Positions 9,206 to 20,103 of a DNA stretch of 64,000 bases are shown here, piece after piece. The stretch spans positions 10,809,001 through 10,873,000 of the forward strand of contig NC_053204.1 of NCBI RefSeq assembly GCF_905163445.1, given 5' to 3'. Source of the stretch: Pararge aegeria. Lineage: Eukaryota; Arthropoda; Insecta; Lepidoptera; Nymphalidae. The notes beneath the pieces were generated by a model. It had not been told where the DNA came from and ran no database searches. It saw nothing but the letters and a program-made list of their open reading frames with translations. The position numbers and the translations under genes were made by a program. Within the stretch, counting starts at the first letter, position 1; each line of letters opens with the position of its first letter.

Positions 9206-9638
9206 AAGCTTCACCTGTATGTATGCTTGTAACCGACTCCTTTGGACTTGATTTTGACCCTCTTCAAACAGTCTGATTTCATTCAAACTTTGTAGATATA
9301 TCGATAACCGATGACAACACACTAATTTGATTAGATTATTCAAATCTTTTAACTTGCAAATAAGTTTCTGGTTAATTAATATAATTTTCATCAGTCGATA
9401 AGCTAGGAATAATGATAACTTTAATTTCTAACCATAATCTTTAATATTAACAAATTTGATGGTGAATTAATGTGAAAGTGAATTAACCGATAAATTTTGC
9501 TATAATTTTTTAGTAGTTGTAGAAAAACTAAATATCAAGCTTTTATAAATATACTAAACTAAAACGTAGAAATAAGTTTGGGTTTTTACACGAAGCGTGC
9601 TTTTTGGTTTTTCCATTAATCATTTATAAAAAAAAAAA
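9206..9638. other. Unassigned AT-rich stretch
   Basis: No gene. A TACACGAAGCGTGCTTTTTGG segment (9588-9608) is the only distinctive sequence. Confidence 0.35.
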
Positions 9639-9639
9639 G

Positions 9640-9802
9640 AATGTTAAAAAGTAATATGTAAATTGATGTTGGAAAAGAGCAACTGCTGAGTTTCTTGCCG
9701 GCTTCTTCTTGGTAGAATCTGCCTTCCGAACCGGTTGTAGAGTCACTACAAACAGACTTGACGTTTCAAAAGTGCTTATATTAGGCATACTTGTAATAAA
9801 TG
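9640..9802 (-). repeat. LINE-B 3' region
   Basis: Reverse complement of the LINE-B tail: GTTGGAAAAGAGCAACTGCT, GGTAGAATCTGCCTTCCGAA, ACAAACAGACTTGACGTTTC. The 3' UTR portion of a 5'-truncated LINE. Confidence 0.75.
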
Positions 9803-10074
9803 AATTTTGTTTAATTTAAATTTTAAACACAACGTACCAAAAGGATTTTTAACTCAAAAAAAAAAATTTAAAGCTACAAAACTGAGCTTCGTCCGTTATC
9901 TCTGGCTTCCTGATGCAAGAAAAACTTATTTACAAAGTAAATAATGTTTAAAAGAACTTGACGGGTACCCAAGTTTGCATTGAAATGCAGAAACTATTCT
10001 ACAAAAAGAAACATTGAAGATAGCATTCAAAAATGTCTCAATGGACATACTTTTTGCCGTTGCCAAAGAATTTA

Positions 10075-10336
10075 TGTAGTAGTAGAGGTTTTTGTGACAG
10101 AGCTCGCTCGGGACGACCGCCATGCTTATTTCTGCCGCTAAGCAGCATTGTTGCAATTCTGTATTCCGGTCTGAAGGGCGTGGTTGCCGGTGTAGTTACA
10201 GGCTCATGAGGCTTAACACCTACGCCACAAATTGATGGTCACAGGGCGGCATGTTGCAGGACGTGCTCCTTGCATGCCCTGTGTAGTTTGGTCTGTTTAT
10301 AGGCAATGGTTTCCACTAACCACCAGGTGGGCCATC
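10075..10336 (+). repeat. Family-4 repeat, full length
   Basis: The reference copy in this window. It runs from GTAGTAGTAGAGGTTTTTGT through GACAGAGCTCGCTCGGGACG, TTCTGCCGCTAAGCAGCATT and CTCATGAGGCTTAACACC to CCACCAGGTGGGCC and a T-rich end. No tRNA-like boxes are apparent, so this may be a LINE-derived fragment and not a SINE. Confidence 0.8.
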
Positions 10337-10347
10337 AATTTTTTTTT

Positions 10348-10557
10348 CTACGACAATACACACATCGCCATCTAGCCCCAAAGTAGGCGTAGCTTGTGTT
10401 ATGGGAATATAATACACATAAATACTTATAATATACAGATAAACACCCAGACACTGAAAAACATTCATGTTCACAAACACTCTCCAGTAGTCGGAATCGA
10501 ACCCACGGCCTTGGACTCAGAAAGCAGGGTCGCTGGCCACTGCACCACTCGGCCGTC
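10348..10557 (-). repeat. SINE-1, near full length with internal deletion
   Basis: Starts CTACGACAATACACAC and ends CACTCGGCCGTC in the plus direction. About 35 bp of the middle (the ACTAAGATGACTGATGAATA block) are missing. It lies directly after the family-4 repeat. Confidence 0.9.
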
Positions 10558-10559
10558 AA

Positions 10560-11190
10560 TTTTATTATCAACGACATAAAAAAAAACACCGTAAAATCCA
10601 TAGTTAAATTTTTATATCAGAATATTATCGCTCTTACTTTATTATAATTATTTTAAAAAAAAGTTGAGATGAAGATGACAACTAAATTCGTAGATGGAAT
10701 TCTAAGAAGAAACCCATACAACGGGTATGCTTTTTGTTATAACCATCGCACATTGTCATTATAAGATCAGCCTTCTATTAGCAATAACTCAAGCTTTAGC
10801 GTAATTTTTTATATAGTGATAGTAAAAGCATAGACACAAAAGCAGGTTGCATACTTTTATCACAAAATAAAACGGGAGTTGTGCCGAGACCCTAAAATTC
10901 CTAGTCTTGCCAACCCCTAGACAGAAGTGTCCTTTTTTAAAATTCGCGATTCCGCATAAATGCTTTCTTAAAAGTTGCTTACGTCATCATCGAAAATTAA
11001 ATAGCACAAAATGATTTTATCGTTTAGGTATTTTTAGCCCTTTCATAAATAAAATACAAAATTTCTTTACTTTCCCTCCTTTGAAGTTTACGTAATCACA
11101 GTCGGATATCTTTTTTTCTTTATCAAAACAAAATTATGACATTACATAAACAAAACAAACGAGCTTCATCATGTTTTAGTTATAATTTCT
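10560..11190. other. Unassigned AT-rich stretch
   Basis: No gene or clear repeat. Low complexity, with several short A or T runs. Confidence 0.4.
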
Positions 11191-11192
11191 TA

Positions 11193-11512
11193 GATTTTTT
11201 TTTATTCCACAACAAGTTAGCCCTTGACTGCAATCACACCTGATGGTAAGTGATGATGCAGTCTAAAATGGTAGCGGCTAACCTGTTAGGGAGTATGGTA
11301 GTCATACCCCTAATCAATTTCCACGCGACATGACACAACACTAAATGGCTTAGCAACACGTCTTTGTCGGTAGGGTAACTAGCCACGGCCAAAGCCTCCA
11401 TCCAGACCGGACCAGAGAAAATTGACAAGTAATAAATTCTCAAATCTCCACTACCAGGCATCGAACCCGGGAACAACTTAAAACCACAGCGCCCACTAAA
11501 GGTCGACAAAAA
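11193..11512 (-). repeat. SINE-3, full length
   Basis: Begins in the plus direction with T9, then CAACAAGTTAGCCCTTGACTG. It continues with GTTAGGGAGTATGGTAGTCA, CACGTCTTTGTCGGTAGGGT and TAGCCACGGCCAAAGCCTCC. On the minus strand the head has a B box GGGTTCGATGCCTGG and an A-box-like region near GTGGGCGCTG. So it is a tRNA-headed, poly-A-tailed SINE. Confidence 0.88.
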
Positions 11513-11843
11513 GGTCAACTGATTATATGCAATGCAAATAAAAAAATGAGAAAATCCAATAGTCTTTGTTTATTTCTAACGCATTTATCTAACGCATGTT
11601 AAATTTACTGTCTGCCTCTGACACAAATTTTCTGTTCCTTCCTGCTGGAACCCAAGGCACGACATCAAGATGCCCAAGGTTAGTCATTAGTCGCAATAAA
11701 ACACCATTTCTTAGTTTAGTTTAAATTGCATTATATATTTTATGACAGGCGTCGACTTGCATTTTGTAGGGTTCACCTGGAACTAACAGTTAACATCTTT
11801 CATTGCACGAAACAACATTAACAGTTCGTTATGTAACTGTTAT

Positions 11844-11985
11844 CAGTGGTATGCACAGGATATGCAGATGATATAGAATGAAGAAAATCATGAGTTTGAG
11901 TTATAAAAAACTTAATAATTGGGTTTGTAAGAGTTATAAAAGCCTAATCTTAAGTATTTATAGCTCGTACTGCAGATTTTCTACT
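11844..11985 (+). mobile_element. hAT-type palindromic MITE, right end lost
   Basis: Starts CAGTGGTATGCACAGGATAT. It passes through the GTAAGAGTTATAAAAGCC centre and stops in the right arm at CTCGTACTGCAGATTTTC. No target duplication can be scored. Confidence 0.75.
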
Positions 11986-11989
11986 TTTT

Positions 11990-12650
11990 ATTTTGTTGTA
12001 TAATAAGGCTGTTGTATAATAATGTTGGGTATTAAGACACGAGTGTGATAATAGTATCACATGAGTGTTTTAATATCTAGTTATCAAAAGTTGCATACAA
12101 GACTTTAAATACTCATAAGACATAATATGAAACCCCGAAAAGATTCTGAAACAGTTAGCTTACTGTATACATGAAAACAGCCAGTCATTTAAACTATATC
12201 ATCCATAACTGACAATGTTCTTTTTTTGAAATTCATACACATACCAAGCATTGAGCAATAAGAAAATGGCTGTCTGTGAGAAACCCTTTGCGCTGAAGGG
12301 TTCGGAAAAAAACAAAGGAGTTTCATAATTAAATTTGATGATTTAATGGTTATTAGAACATTGGGTGTTTTAATGTTGGCAATAAGTTAACTGTTTGAGA
12401 ATCATCTGTGGTGGATTTAAAGCATGGGAGTAGATAAAGCTATTAATTTCATAAGTTAGTCATATTTCTGCCGTGAACGTTTTAACATTTCATCACAGTC
12501 GCAAGATTATAATTCACCCAATTTCCGTATTTCGTTCAAAAACAGTGGAAACTAATTGGAAGCGCGAAAGATCTGTAGAACAATAGGACTCTGTGCACGA
12601 CCTACATTCGCACAATACCTACGAGCAACTAAGATCTGTCTAGAAATGTC
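11990..12650. other. Unassigned AT-rich stretch
   Basis: No gene or recognised repeat. The least repetitive part of the first 20 kb. Confidence 0.4.
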
Positions 12651-12654
12651 CAAC

Positions 12655-12735
12655 GTTTGTCGTGTGAAACAGTTCAGCTTCACGAGTTATGCAATGTCTG
12701 CTTGCAGGGATTTATAGGCAGGAAATTGCCGAGCT
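12655..12735 (+). repeat. Uncharacterised short dispersed repeat, copy 1
   Basis: CAGCTTCACGAGTTATGCAA, TGTCTGCTTGCAGGGATTTA and TAGGC recur with few changes at 14450-14520. The 82-codon frame over it shows no domain. Confidence 0.5.
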
Positions 12736-13164
12736 ATTTCAGGGTAGCCTCAAATTACAAGACAATTTCCAAACAATATCTTATAATACAACGTGTAACC
12801 GAATTACGAAATACTGTTGAAGATTGCATAAGTATATTCCATAAGGAATCACCATGTAAAAATATTAAATCAAAAGAAGCATATCTATTTTTCCACACAA
12901 ACTAATTTAAAACATTCTAAGTTTTTACCTGTGACAACCCTATTGAAGATAAAAGACCAACACACGCATAGTACTTATCTAATAAACTGACTGAAACACT
13001 TGATTTAAATTTTTGCATGTGGTGTTATGTATCTGATTTCTTACAGTACAAACTATTAGCGTTTCGGGGTCTCAGAGACAGTAAATAATGTACCTCTAGC
13101 CTTTGAAGTAATATTTCGGTTTTTATTGTGCAAAGCTTAAGAGTTTGTTTGTTTACGAGGTTAC

Positions 13165-13288
13165 GAGGCCGTAGCAAGCCTTGCTGGCCCAGTGCGGATT
13201 GGTGAACTCCACACGTTTTTGGGAACATTATGGAGAACTCTCAGGCGTGCAGGTTTTCTCACGATGTTGTCCTTCACCGTCGGAGTAA
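13165..13288 (-). repeat. SINE-2, central fragment
   Basis: GGCCCAGTGCGGATTGGTG, GGGAACATTATGGAGAACTC and TCTCACGATGTTGTCCTTCA are reverse complements of the SINE-2 middle. Both ends are missing. Confidence 0.8.
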
Positions 13289-13489
13289 AAAAAAGTTAGC
13301 GGTAAAGTAAAGCTGTCATTGATTTAATATGTTACTATATATGTAAGTTCACTGGAAGTGATAAAAATTGTATATAGTAGTGAATAGTGATGGCGATAAC
13401 TACATTTTCGTAAACTTAAAAAAACGCGGGTCTCCAAGCGCACTGGTCTAATAAGACGCCGACAGCAAATTTATCTGGGTTCTCTTTTT

Positions 13490-13605
13490 GTTCTCAACCT
13501 CTCACATTGTCAATTGAAAATATTTAAGAAGAAACCTGGTTAAAGCAATAATTCACACCCAAGTTTTTTATCGTTTACGTGATCCTTAATACTATAATAG
13601 GACTC
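13490..13605 (-). repeat. LINE-A 3' fragment
   Basis: The reverse complement gives ATCACGTAAACGATAAAAAA, CTTGGGTGTGAATTATTGC and TTTAACCAGG, as at 16700-16960. It then continues TTCTTCTTAAATATTTTCAA. Confidence 0.65.
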
Positions 13606-13744
13606 TTCTATAAGCTTCCACTAAAAACAAACTTTGAACTTTTTAAGAGACATCTTCAAGATATCAACCGGTAATTTGTAAAGTTGTATACAATTTCCTT
13701 TAAATGAATTACTTATTTGATGGGGGGTCCAGGATATTTTCGCG

Positions 13745-13880
13745 TAGAAACCGATTACCGGGGTATGAGTTTCATATAACTGCCATAGTCCCTCACAGGT
13801 CAGCCCGCTACCATCTTAGATGCATCGTCTACCACCAGGCGAGATTGCAGTCAGGGGCTAACTTGTAGGAGAATAAAAAA
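13745..13880 (+). repeat. SINE-3, 3' half
   Basis: GCGTAGAAACCGATTACC, CAGCCCGCTACCATCTTAGA, GAGATTGCAGTCAGGGGCTA and ACTTGTAGGAGAATAAAAA. The tRNA-like head is absent. Confidence 0.78.
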
Positions 13881-14077
13881 AATATATCAAATTGAGAATG
13901 CTTGGAACACTTCTTATAAAGTTCCGCACTGAGTCATAAGCTTCATTTGCCTGTAAATACTTAGAAATGCTGCTTGGCGGTCGAATTAAACATGGCAGAC
14001 TTAAACTGACTAACTGTGTAAAAATCAGTTTCGTCCAGTGTAGGTACAACCATTTTATCACTTTAAAATGAGTATAT

Positions 14078-14283
14078 AAATTTTCGGAACAGACATGATT
14101 TGAAGCCGCAACTCTCGGCAATCGCGGCCTGGGCACTTTAACCAAATAAGCTACGGCTCTCCTACCGTCGATGCCCAAATTAGTAGATGCGTTTTCCAAC
14201 AGTCTAATAGCTTATTTGGTTAAAGCGCTCAGGCCGCGATTGCTATTGATCGCAGGTTCAAATCCTGTCGGTTCCGAAAATTT
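14078..14283. repeat. Head-to-head tRNA-like inverted repeat
   Basis: Two imperfect 75-bp arms (14078-14152 and 14209-14283) surround 56 bp. Each arm reads outward as a tRNA-like SINE head: TAGCTTATTTGGTTAAAGC (A box), GCCGCGATTGC, then GGTTCAAATCCTG (B box) and GGTTCCGAAAA. It does not fold as a complete tRNA with a matching acceptor stem, so it is a relic. Confidence 0.75.
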
Positions 14284-14449
14284 TCAACAGGTGTAATTAA
14301 ATTTATAAAATTGATAATTCCTCCAACGGTAGGTAAAACACTACTAAAAATTATAAAAATATAAAGTTGGTAAAACACTTTAATGAATGTAAATTTTATA
14401 TAACAAATCGTGGGTGTTATTCACGATTAGAATGTAGTGCAGAGTCAGT

Positions 14450-14520
14450 CCCCGGCGTGCAGTCAGCTTCAGGAGTTATGTAATGTCTGCTGTGCGGAAT
14501 TTATAGGCTTCTATACGATT
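14450..14520 (+). repeat. Uncharacterised short dispersed repeat, copy 2
   Basis: CAGCTTCAGGAGTTATGTAA and GGAATTTATAGGC match 12655-12735. Confidence 0.5.
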
Positions 14521-14589
14521 ATCCTGAGATTTGCACGAAATTACTCAAATATTCTGACGTGCTCGTGTAACCGCTATTAATTAAAAATT

Positions 14590-14705
14590 CTTGCAATGTT
14601 GGATAGCCTATTTATCGAGAAATGCAAAAGGCTATATAACATCACGCTTAGACCAATATGAGCATAGCACCAATGATCAAAATTGGGGTTTATTCACCTT
14701 TTCAG
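14590..14705 (-). repeat. Helitron-like repeat fragment (family H3)
   Basis: GGATAGCCTATTTATCGAGA and CATCACGCTTAGACCAATATGAGCATAGCACC share order with 27560-27760 (inverted) and 33770-33870. Confidence 0.55.
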
Positions 14706-14910
14706 AGCTTCCCCTGCGTGCGTAAACGGTTAAAGTATCGATAAAATCATGTATGTAAAAGCGAATCGCGAGTGTATAAGAAAATGCACAATCGATAGCC
14801 TATAACAGTCCAATGGAATAAAGGCCTCTGACAACACATATGGATTCTCCCATCACTACACCGGGCAGACGGGATAGTGATCATAGTAGATAAAAAAAAA
14901 AAAAAAAAAA

Positions 14911-15145
14911 AATATACTACGACAATACACACATCGCCATCCATCCCCAAATTAAGCGTAGCTTGTGTTATGGTACTAAGATAGCTGTTGAATATAATAC
15001 ACATAAACACTTATAATATACAGATAAACATCCAGACACTGAAAAACAATCATGATCATCACACAAACATTCCAGCTGTGGGAATCGAACCCACGGCCTA
15101 GGACTCGAAAAGCCGGGTCACTGCTCACTGCGCCAGTCAGCCGTC
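14911..15145 (-). repeat. SINE-1, full length
   Basis: A poly-A run followed by ATACTACGACAATACACAC leads into the body. The B box is GTGGGTTCGATTCCCAC on the minus strand, and the head ends in CAGTCAGCCGTC in the plus direction. Confidence 0.92.
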
Positions 15146-15194
15146 AGAGGACGCTGCTGCCCCTTCTTCGCATATATATATATTTTTTTTTGTA

Positions 15195-15415
15195 ATAATT
15201 GAGAGACCAAGCAAGTCTTATCAACGCCTATAAACAAATCAATAAATTCGCAACGCACGTAAGACACGTCCTACAAATTGCTGCCCAGTAGGTGTTAAGC
15301 CTCATGAGCCTTCAATTACACCGGCAACCTCTCCCTTAAGACCGGACACAGCAATGATGCTTAGCAGCATAAATAGTGGTAGTACTTCCCCGGACGGGCT
15401 GTCTCGGAATCCTCT
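15195..15415 (-). repeat. Family-4 repeat
   Basis: GGTGTTAAGCCTCATGAGCC, ACCGGCAACCTCTCCCTTAA, GATGCTTAGCAGCA and AGTACTTCCCCGGACGGGCT are reverse complements of the family-4 blocks. Confidence 0.75.
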
Positions 15416-15424
15416 ACTATTACT

Positions 15425-15540
15425 AATATATTCTATTAATCGCCTCGTACGACATCCGAAGAAGAGAAGTGGTGGTGACAACTGTATTCTGATCTGCCTT
15501 TAACACACGGCTATAGGATCAGTGCATTAGATGGTGCAGT
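15425..15540. repeat. 'CGTACGAGGCGACT' dispersed repeat fragment
   Basis: It has CGCCTCGTACGAC, GACAACTGTATTCTGATCTG and CACACGGCTATAGG. Related pieces lie at 38375-38405, 40300-40365 and 58310-58560. Confidence 0.5.
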
Positions 15541-15559
15541 CTAGCAGTATACCAGTTTT

Positions 15560-15915
15560 TTTTTGGCGTGTTGGAAAAGCTTTTGCTACCTCCAACCCTT
15601 GGGCAGAACGGAGGTTATCTGGGACTCCCCCCTCTAAAGGGGTGTACTCAAACTAAAAACCACCACGGCATATCCCTCATAGCAGTCAACTTACCGGTTT
15701 TGACGCACCAACGTACCGGGTCGCTCGTTTCCGCTGGTATTTGTCAGTATCTTACCAAACTAGCCACAGTTACCAAATTAGCCACAGTTACCAAACTAGC
15801 CACAGTTACCAAACTAGCCACAGTTACCACGGCTAAAGCTTCCAAAGGTGGACGTATGATACGGTTTCATCCCGGAAAAGCATTTGGGTACCAATCGAAA
15901 TTAATGGATTTTTAC
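15560..15915 (+). repeat. Dispersed element carrying an 18-bp minisatellite
   Basis: Sequence GGCGTGTTGGAAAAGCTTTT through TTGGGCAGAACGGAGGTTAT to ATCGAAATTAATGG resembles a repeat I associate with Lepidoptera. The segment CCAAACTAGCCACAGTTA recurs at 15752-15829 (4.3 units), so the overlying 116-codon frame contains tandem KLATVT. Repeat class unknown. The frame has no known domain and starts in repeat sequence. Confidence 0.6.
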
Positions 15916-15959
15916 TAATACAGAAAGACGATTCCCGCCGAGTTTAAATATTTTAGTGT

Positions 15960-16690
15960 ATTAGGGAAATTCCGCAAGCTATAACACTATACTCTGACAT
16001 ATTAATATTTATCCATAAACCAATATTATACATATTTGTAGGAATCCATTCCCTATTATTAACAGACGTGCATTTTACTTGATATGAAATGCCACTTTTA
16101 CTTTAAAGCTAATCGCATATCGCCTCATGTGTCGCTGTAGAAGAAAGCACCAAAGACAATTACAATTAATGCGCTAGAAGAATCACCTTCCTCAAGCGAT
16201 TTGAATTGGATCCAAACAGCTCAATGTCACGAGAAGTGCAAGACGCAAAAGGTCACCTACATCAATAAGGTCGAAAAAGGCTAAGGAAGGAGAAGAATCG
16301 CTGAATCCAAGAAGCTATCATATCTAAAGAATTAAAGGAGAATGTCATATAGTTAAGGACCACGTTCACGAATAAAGGAGGGAGAAAAAAAAATTCATAT
16401 TATGAAGAAGAAAGTGAAGTTATGTTTACATTTTATCTTGACAAAGCGTAAGAGCCATTATTGATTATCAGACTACTTATGCCAAAGAGAACAATATAAT
16501 TGAACGATTGGATAGAAGCAAGCGTTACTTTGCGGAAATCCACAATATAACTTAATTGAACGATGATTTTTAGGTAAGTCAAAATAGATACAGTGATTTT
16601 ATTAATTAATGTTTAGCTATCGAAACGTGTTATGGTAATTATGTATTATATCATGAATAATTATGTATTAGTAGGTGAAGTAGACATACC
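15960..16690. other. Unassigned stretch, possible worn coding remnant
   Basis: Around 16135-16260 one plus frame reads serine- and lysine-rich without stops over some 40 codons (EESPSSSDLNW). It is too weak to call a gene. Confidence 0.3.
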
Positions 16691-16699
16691 TTTTATAGT

Positions 16700-16965
16700 A
16701 TAAAGGATTAAGTAAACGATAAAACAGCTTGGGTGTGAATTATTGCTCTAACCAGGCTGCTTCCTAAATATTTTCAAATGACAATGTGAGATGGTGATAA
16801 CAAAAAGAACACCCGGCTATGTTTGTTGTGGGCTTCTTCTTAGACCAGGGCGCGTGGCTTTAGTTTTAAGTTGACGAATGTAGTTATTGCAATCACTACT
16901 CATCAAACATAACAAAAGTGCGATTTTTGTGCCTATTTGAATAATAAAATATAGAAATATATGAT
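16700..16965 (+). repeat. LINE-A 3' region
   Basis: AAACGATAAAACAGCTTGGG, GACAATGTGAGATGGTGATA, AGAACACCCGGCTATGTTTG, TTCTTAGACCAGGGCGCGTG and GTGCCTATTTGAATAATAAA. Four copies in the window share this order and end in AATAAAGAAAT-type tails, as expected for a LINE 3' UTR. Confidence 0.75.
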
Positions 16966-17221
16966 ATTGACTGGACTTTAAGTGTGTATTAGCCTGTATA
17001 CCTTTCACACATTATTAATTTTGATACATCATAGATGACTTTTTAATTTCATTAAAATATACTTGTATTTTGACTTCACTGTTTATTTCCATTTCATTAG
17101 AATATTTTTACTATCGATATTATAATTTATATATTTTTGCGTTCAAATTGTGGTTGTAATTTCTTTTTTAATGTTTTTTTTTTATGTTTTTATTTCATAT
17201 GATATGATTGTAAGGCACGCC

Positions 17222-17325
17222 AATACACTGGTTCAATAACAAAAGCCAAATTTTTAACATCTGATTATCTTCGTGTATTTATGCAATAAATCTAATTATT
17301 ATTATTATTATTATTAAAAAAGGCG
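17222..17325 (+). repeat. LINE 3' terminus with (ATT)n tail
   Basis: A TATTTATGCAATAAATCTA segment leads straight into about 8 ATT units (17297-17320). Confidence 0.55.
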
Positions 17326-17357
17326 CTATGCTACTCAAAGCGCTGGGCTAGTAACTA

Positions 17358-17555
17358 AGTAGTAGTTGAGCATTTCGTGATAGAGCTCGTCCGGGGAAGT
17401 ACTACCACCATGTTTACTTCTGCCGCCAAGCATCATTGTTTCAATGCTGTGTAACTACAAGCACATTAGATAACTTAACACCAATACGTTTTATATTGTT
17501 ATGTTAATAGGAGATGTTTTCCATTTACCACTCGGTAACTTGGTCCATCTGATAT
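17358..17555 (+). repeat. Family-4 repeat with internal deletion
   Basis: Starts TAGTAGTTGAGCATTTCGTG, GATAGAGCTCGTCCGGGGAA, TTCTGCCGCCAAGCATCATT. It ends TTTTCCATTTACCACTCGGT and GGTCCATCTG. The GGTCTGAAGGGCGTGG segment is deleted. Confidence 0.78.
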
Positions 17556-17937
17556 TTAAAAGAAAAAAACCAGCGAATCTTTAATAGCTGCTGCGTTTCT
17601 TGCAGCGATGTGCGATCAACTTATCGGTCTTAAACGTCAACATTTTTCGTCCGGAATGACGGCATAGCGGATATTTTATTCACGAGTGGACTGTATCGGA
17701 CTTTAAATTCGATTTACTATTTCCACTTGATTTATTTTCTTTTTGACGGTAAAGAGAATTATTTATGGTGGATTGAACTATTTGTGAGGGTACGGGTGGG
17801 TCCCCACTGTAACTACCCCTTTTATCATATTCAGCCTTTTCTTATATACCAGTGTAGGGGTCCACTTTTAGAGAAATGTGGAATTTAGACCTTAGAGTTA
17901 AGCCGTTCAGGCTAGAGTCATAAATATCCATGTAATT

Positions 17938-18022
17938 ATCCTCATCAACCTATTTACTAGCCTTCACCTATCACGGGTCTTCTCTCAGAATGAGAAGAGT
18001 TTAGGCCGTAGTAGAAGTATAG
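17938..18022 (-). repeat. SINE-2, 3' fragment
   Basis: CATCAACCTATTTACTAGCC, CACGGGTCTTCTCTCAGAAT and GAGAAGAGTTTAGGCCGTAG are the reversed SINE-2 3' end. Confidence 0.7.
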
Positions 18023-18065
18023 GTGAGAAAGCTGTAACCAGCTGTGGGACTCTAACCGGTTGATA

Positions 18066-18452
18066 TTTTTTTTTATTCCACTACAAGTTAGCCCTAGACC
18101 GCAATCTCACCTGGTAGTGATGATGCAGTCTAAGATGATAGCGGGCCAACCTGTTTATTTATTTATCAAGGGAACACCAACAGCTTGTTCACAATACACG
18201 GTAAAGGAAAATTACAAATATTTTGTTTCTAATCAGTTATTCAATTTCTACGCGACATCCCACCGGAACACAATAAATCGCTTAGCTGCACGTCTTTGTC
18301 GGTAGTGTGGTAACAAGCTACGCCCAAAGCCTCCCACCAGACAAGTCCAGAGAAAATTCATAAATCAGAAATTAAGCCGGGAATCGAACCCGGGATATTA
18401 ATCACGGCGATCTTATAATCACAGCGCTGACCGTTGCGCCAAGGATGCTGTC
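18066..18452 (-). repeat. SINE-3 with a replaced internal segment
   Basis: The ends match the family: T-run, CTACAAGTTAGCCC at one end; GGGAATCGAACCCGGG and ACCGTTGCGCCAAGGATG at the other. Where other copies have GTTAGGGAGTATGGTAGTCA there is foreign sequence starting TTATTTATTTATCAAGGGAA (about 18155-18242). Confidence 0.82.
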
Positions 18453-18920
18453 AAAATGATGACAATTTAGATGAATACCTATGTTTATCAATAGGTTACG
18501 ATCTATCTTGGCTAACTCAGACAAATGTAACTTATAGTAATTTCTCAACCTTTGACTAAGTTGAGTAAATTCGCAGCTTAGTCCAACTAAGCCAACTCTC
18601 AGCCTAATCTTGATTTTTACTAGATTTAGTTCGCTCTAAATCTAGTCAAAATCAGTAAACCGAAGCTAAGTCTTCAAAAAAAGGCTGTTGTAGGTATATC
18701 TTAAACCTAAACAAAGCCTCGTGTCAACCCTTCGCTCCGTAAATAACATAATTACCGGCAGTCATGTCAAATGGGGTGTAAAATACCCCACCTACAGCCT
18801 GTCGTACTTTGATGGGACGTCTTGCTAATAAAGGGCTGTCGTTAAACGGAATTTTTCATATCAGAGACTAAATATAGTAGAGACACGTACAACAGAATAA
18901 AAACACTACTAACTTGCAAA
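18453..18920. other. Unassigned stretch
   Basis: No gene. A small inverted motif TGGGGTGT/ATACCCCA lies at 18773-18792. Confidence 0.35.
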
Positions 18921-18922
18921 TA

Positions 18923-19105
18923 AATAGTTTTTTTTTTTCACTGTAACTTTAACTGCAGTTTGACTGTGGTAAGTGTTGGTGCAGTCTAAGTTAGTCGCGG
19001 TTTATGTTAGGCAAATATATGTTTAATAGCATTGTGCTGGAAACAGCTGTGATATATAGTTGTAGGGAGCTTACTAGCCCCGGCCGAAGCTCCCCACCAG
19101 ATTTT
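18923..19105 (-). repeat. SINE-3, strongly degraded
   Basis: A T-run, then GCAGTTTGACTGTGGTAAGT, GGTGCAGTCTAAG, TTACTAGCCCCGGCCGAAGC and CCCACCAGA in family order, with many changes. Confidence 0.6.
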
Positions 19106-19144
19106 ATTTTTGAAAATCTTTTTTTTTACAACCAAACAAACGGT

Positions 19145-19235
19145 TTATACTGCTGAAGCGTTTTCTACCAGCCAACCTTTGGTTGTGCAAGAGAAATGAG
19201 TGGGTGGAGATGAGATAAGGGAAATTACTAAAGTG
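19145..19235 (-). repeat. LINE 3' fragment
   Basis: GTTTTCTACCAGCCAACCTT and TGGTTGTGCAAGAGA resemble the minus-strand LINE pieces at 21300-21420 and 37590-37680. Confidence 0.4.
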
Positions 19236-20100
19236 ATAAATTTTAAATTTTTTCAAACCAGTACCTTCCATTTAAGACATATGTATAAGACATAGTGCTC
19301 ACGACTGGGCCAGAGAGCGATGGTGTTTGTTTCATGCAGCAACGGCGCAATGGATTGACGTGATTTTCAAAATTCAGGCGTTCTTTAAAAAGCAATTTCA
19401 AATTTAATCTACTAGAAGATTTTTAACGTATTGAACGCATATATGTTGCATATGACAGCCCAGTTCTTGAGGAAGGTAAGGCTATTAAACACAACTTTAC
19501 AACCCAAAATTTCTATGCAAACCACTGCCCACAAAAAACTAAAATATCAAGAAAACTCATATCAAAAACAATCTTTAACAGATTAAATCTTGTAACACAT
19601 TATTATTGATTTTTTATCCATATCAATAAAATCCTTTGTACGAAACGGAACATCGGAACATCGGAAAATCGGAAGAACCTACGACTGAGTAGCTGCCGTA
19701 AGCTACAGAATTTCAACAATAAATTAATGCTAGCTATACATAACTGTATATGTTGCACGGAAGCGGACTTCCGGGTACAAAGCGCGCGATGTATATGATG
19801 TATTGTGTTTCGCGCAATAACGCTAAAGTGATGTAGATTCTCGGGATACGAGCAGCTGTGTAGCTTTTAGTGATGCGCGTCATGTGAAATATTTATACTG
19901 TGATGTTCTGAATCCATTTTTCGTAGCAGATTCCAATAAGAAAGATTTTGAAGTTATACTTCTTTCGCAGCGTTGGGAAAAAAAAAATGGGAGTGAAATT
20001 ATACGATGTAACGAAATGAAGGATGGATTTATGGAACCGAGTGAGAGGGGAATACATCGTAAGCCTATGAGAGCCAAGTTTGCTTACGATATTTACTTTC
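19236..20100. other. Unassigned stretch
   Basis: No recognised repeat. GC-richer at 19745-19870 (AAGCGCGCGATGTATATG). A 73-codon plus frame at 19884-20105 shows no family features. Confidence 0.35.
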
Positions 20101-20103
20101 ACT

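Noticed and set aside
14209..14283. Possible tRNA gene
   Set aside because: tRNA-like head only. It lies in an inverted repeat, and the stems do not close.
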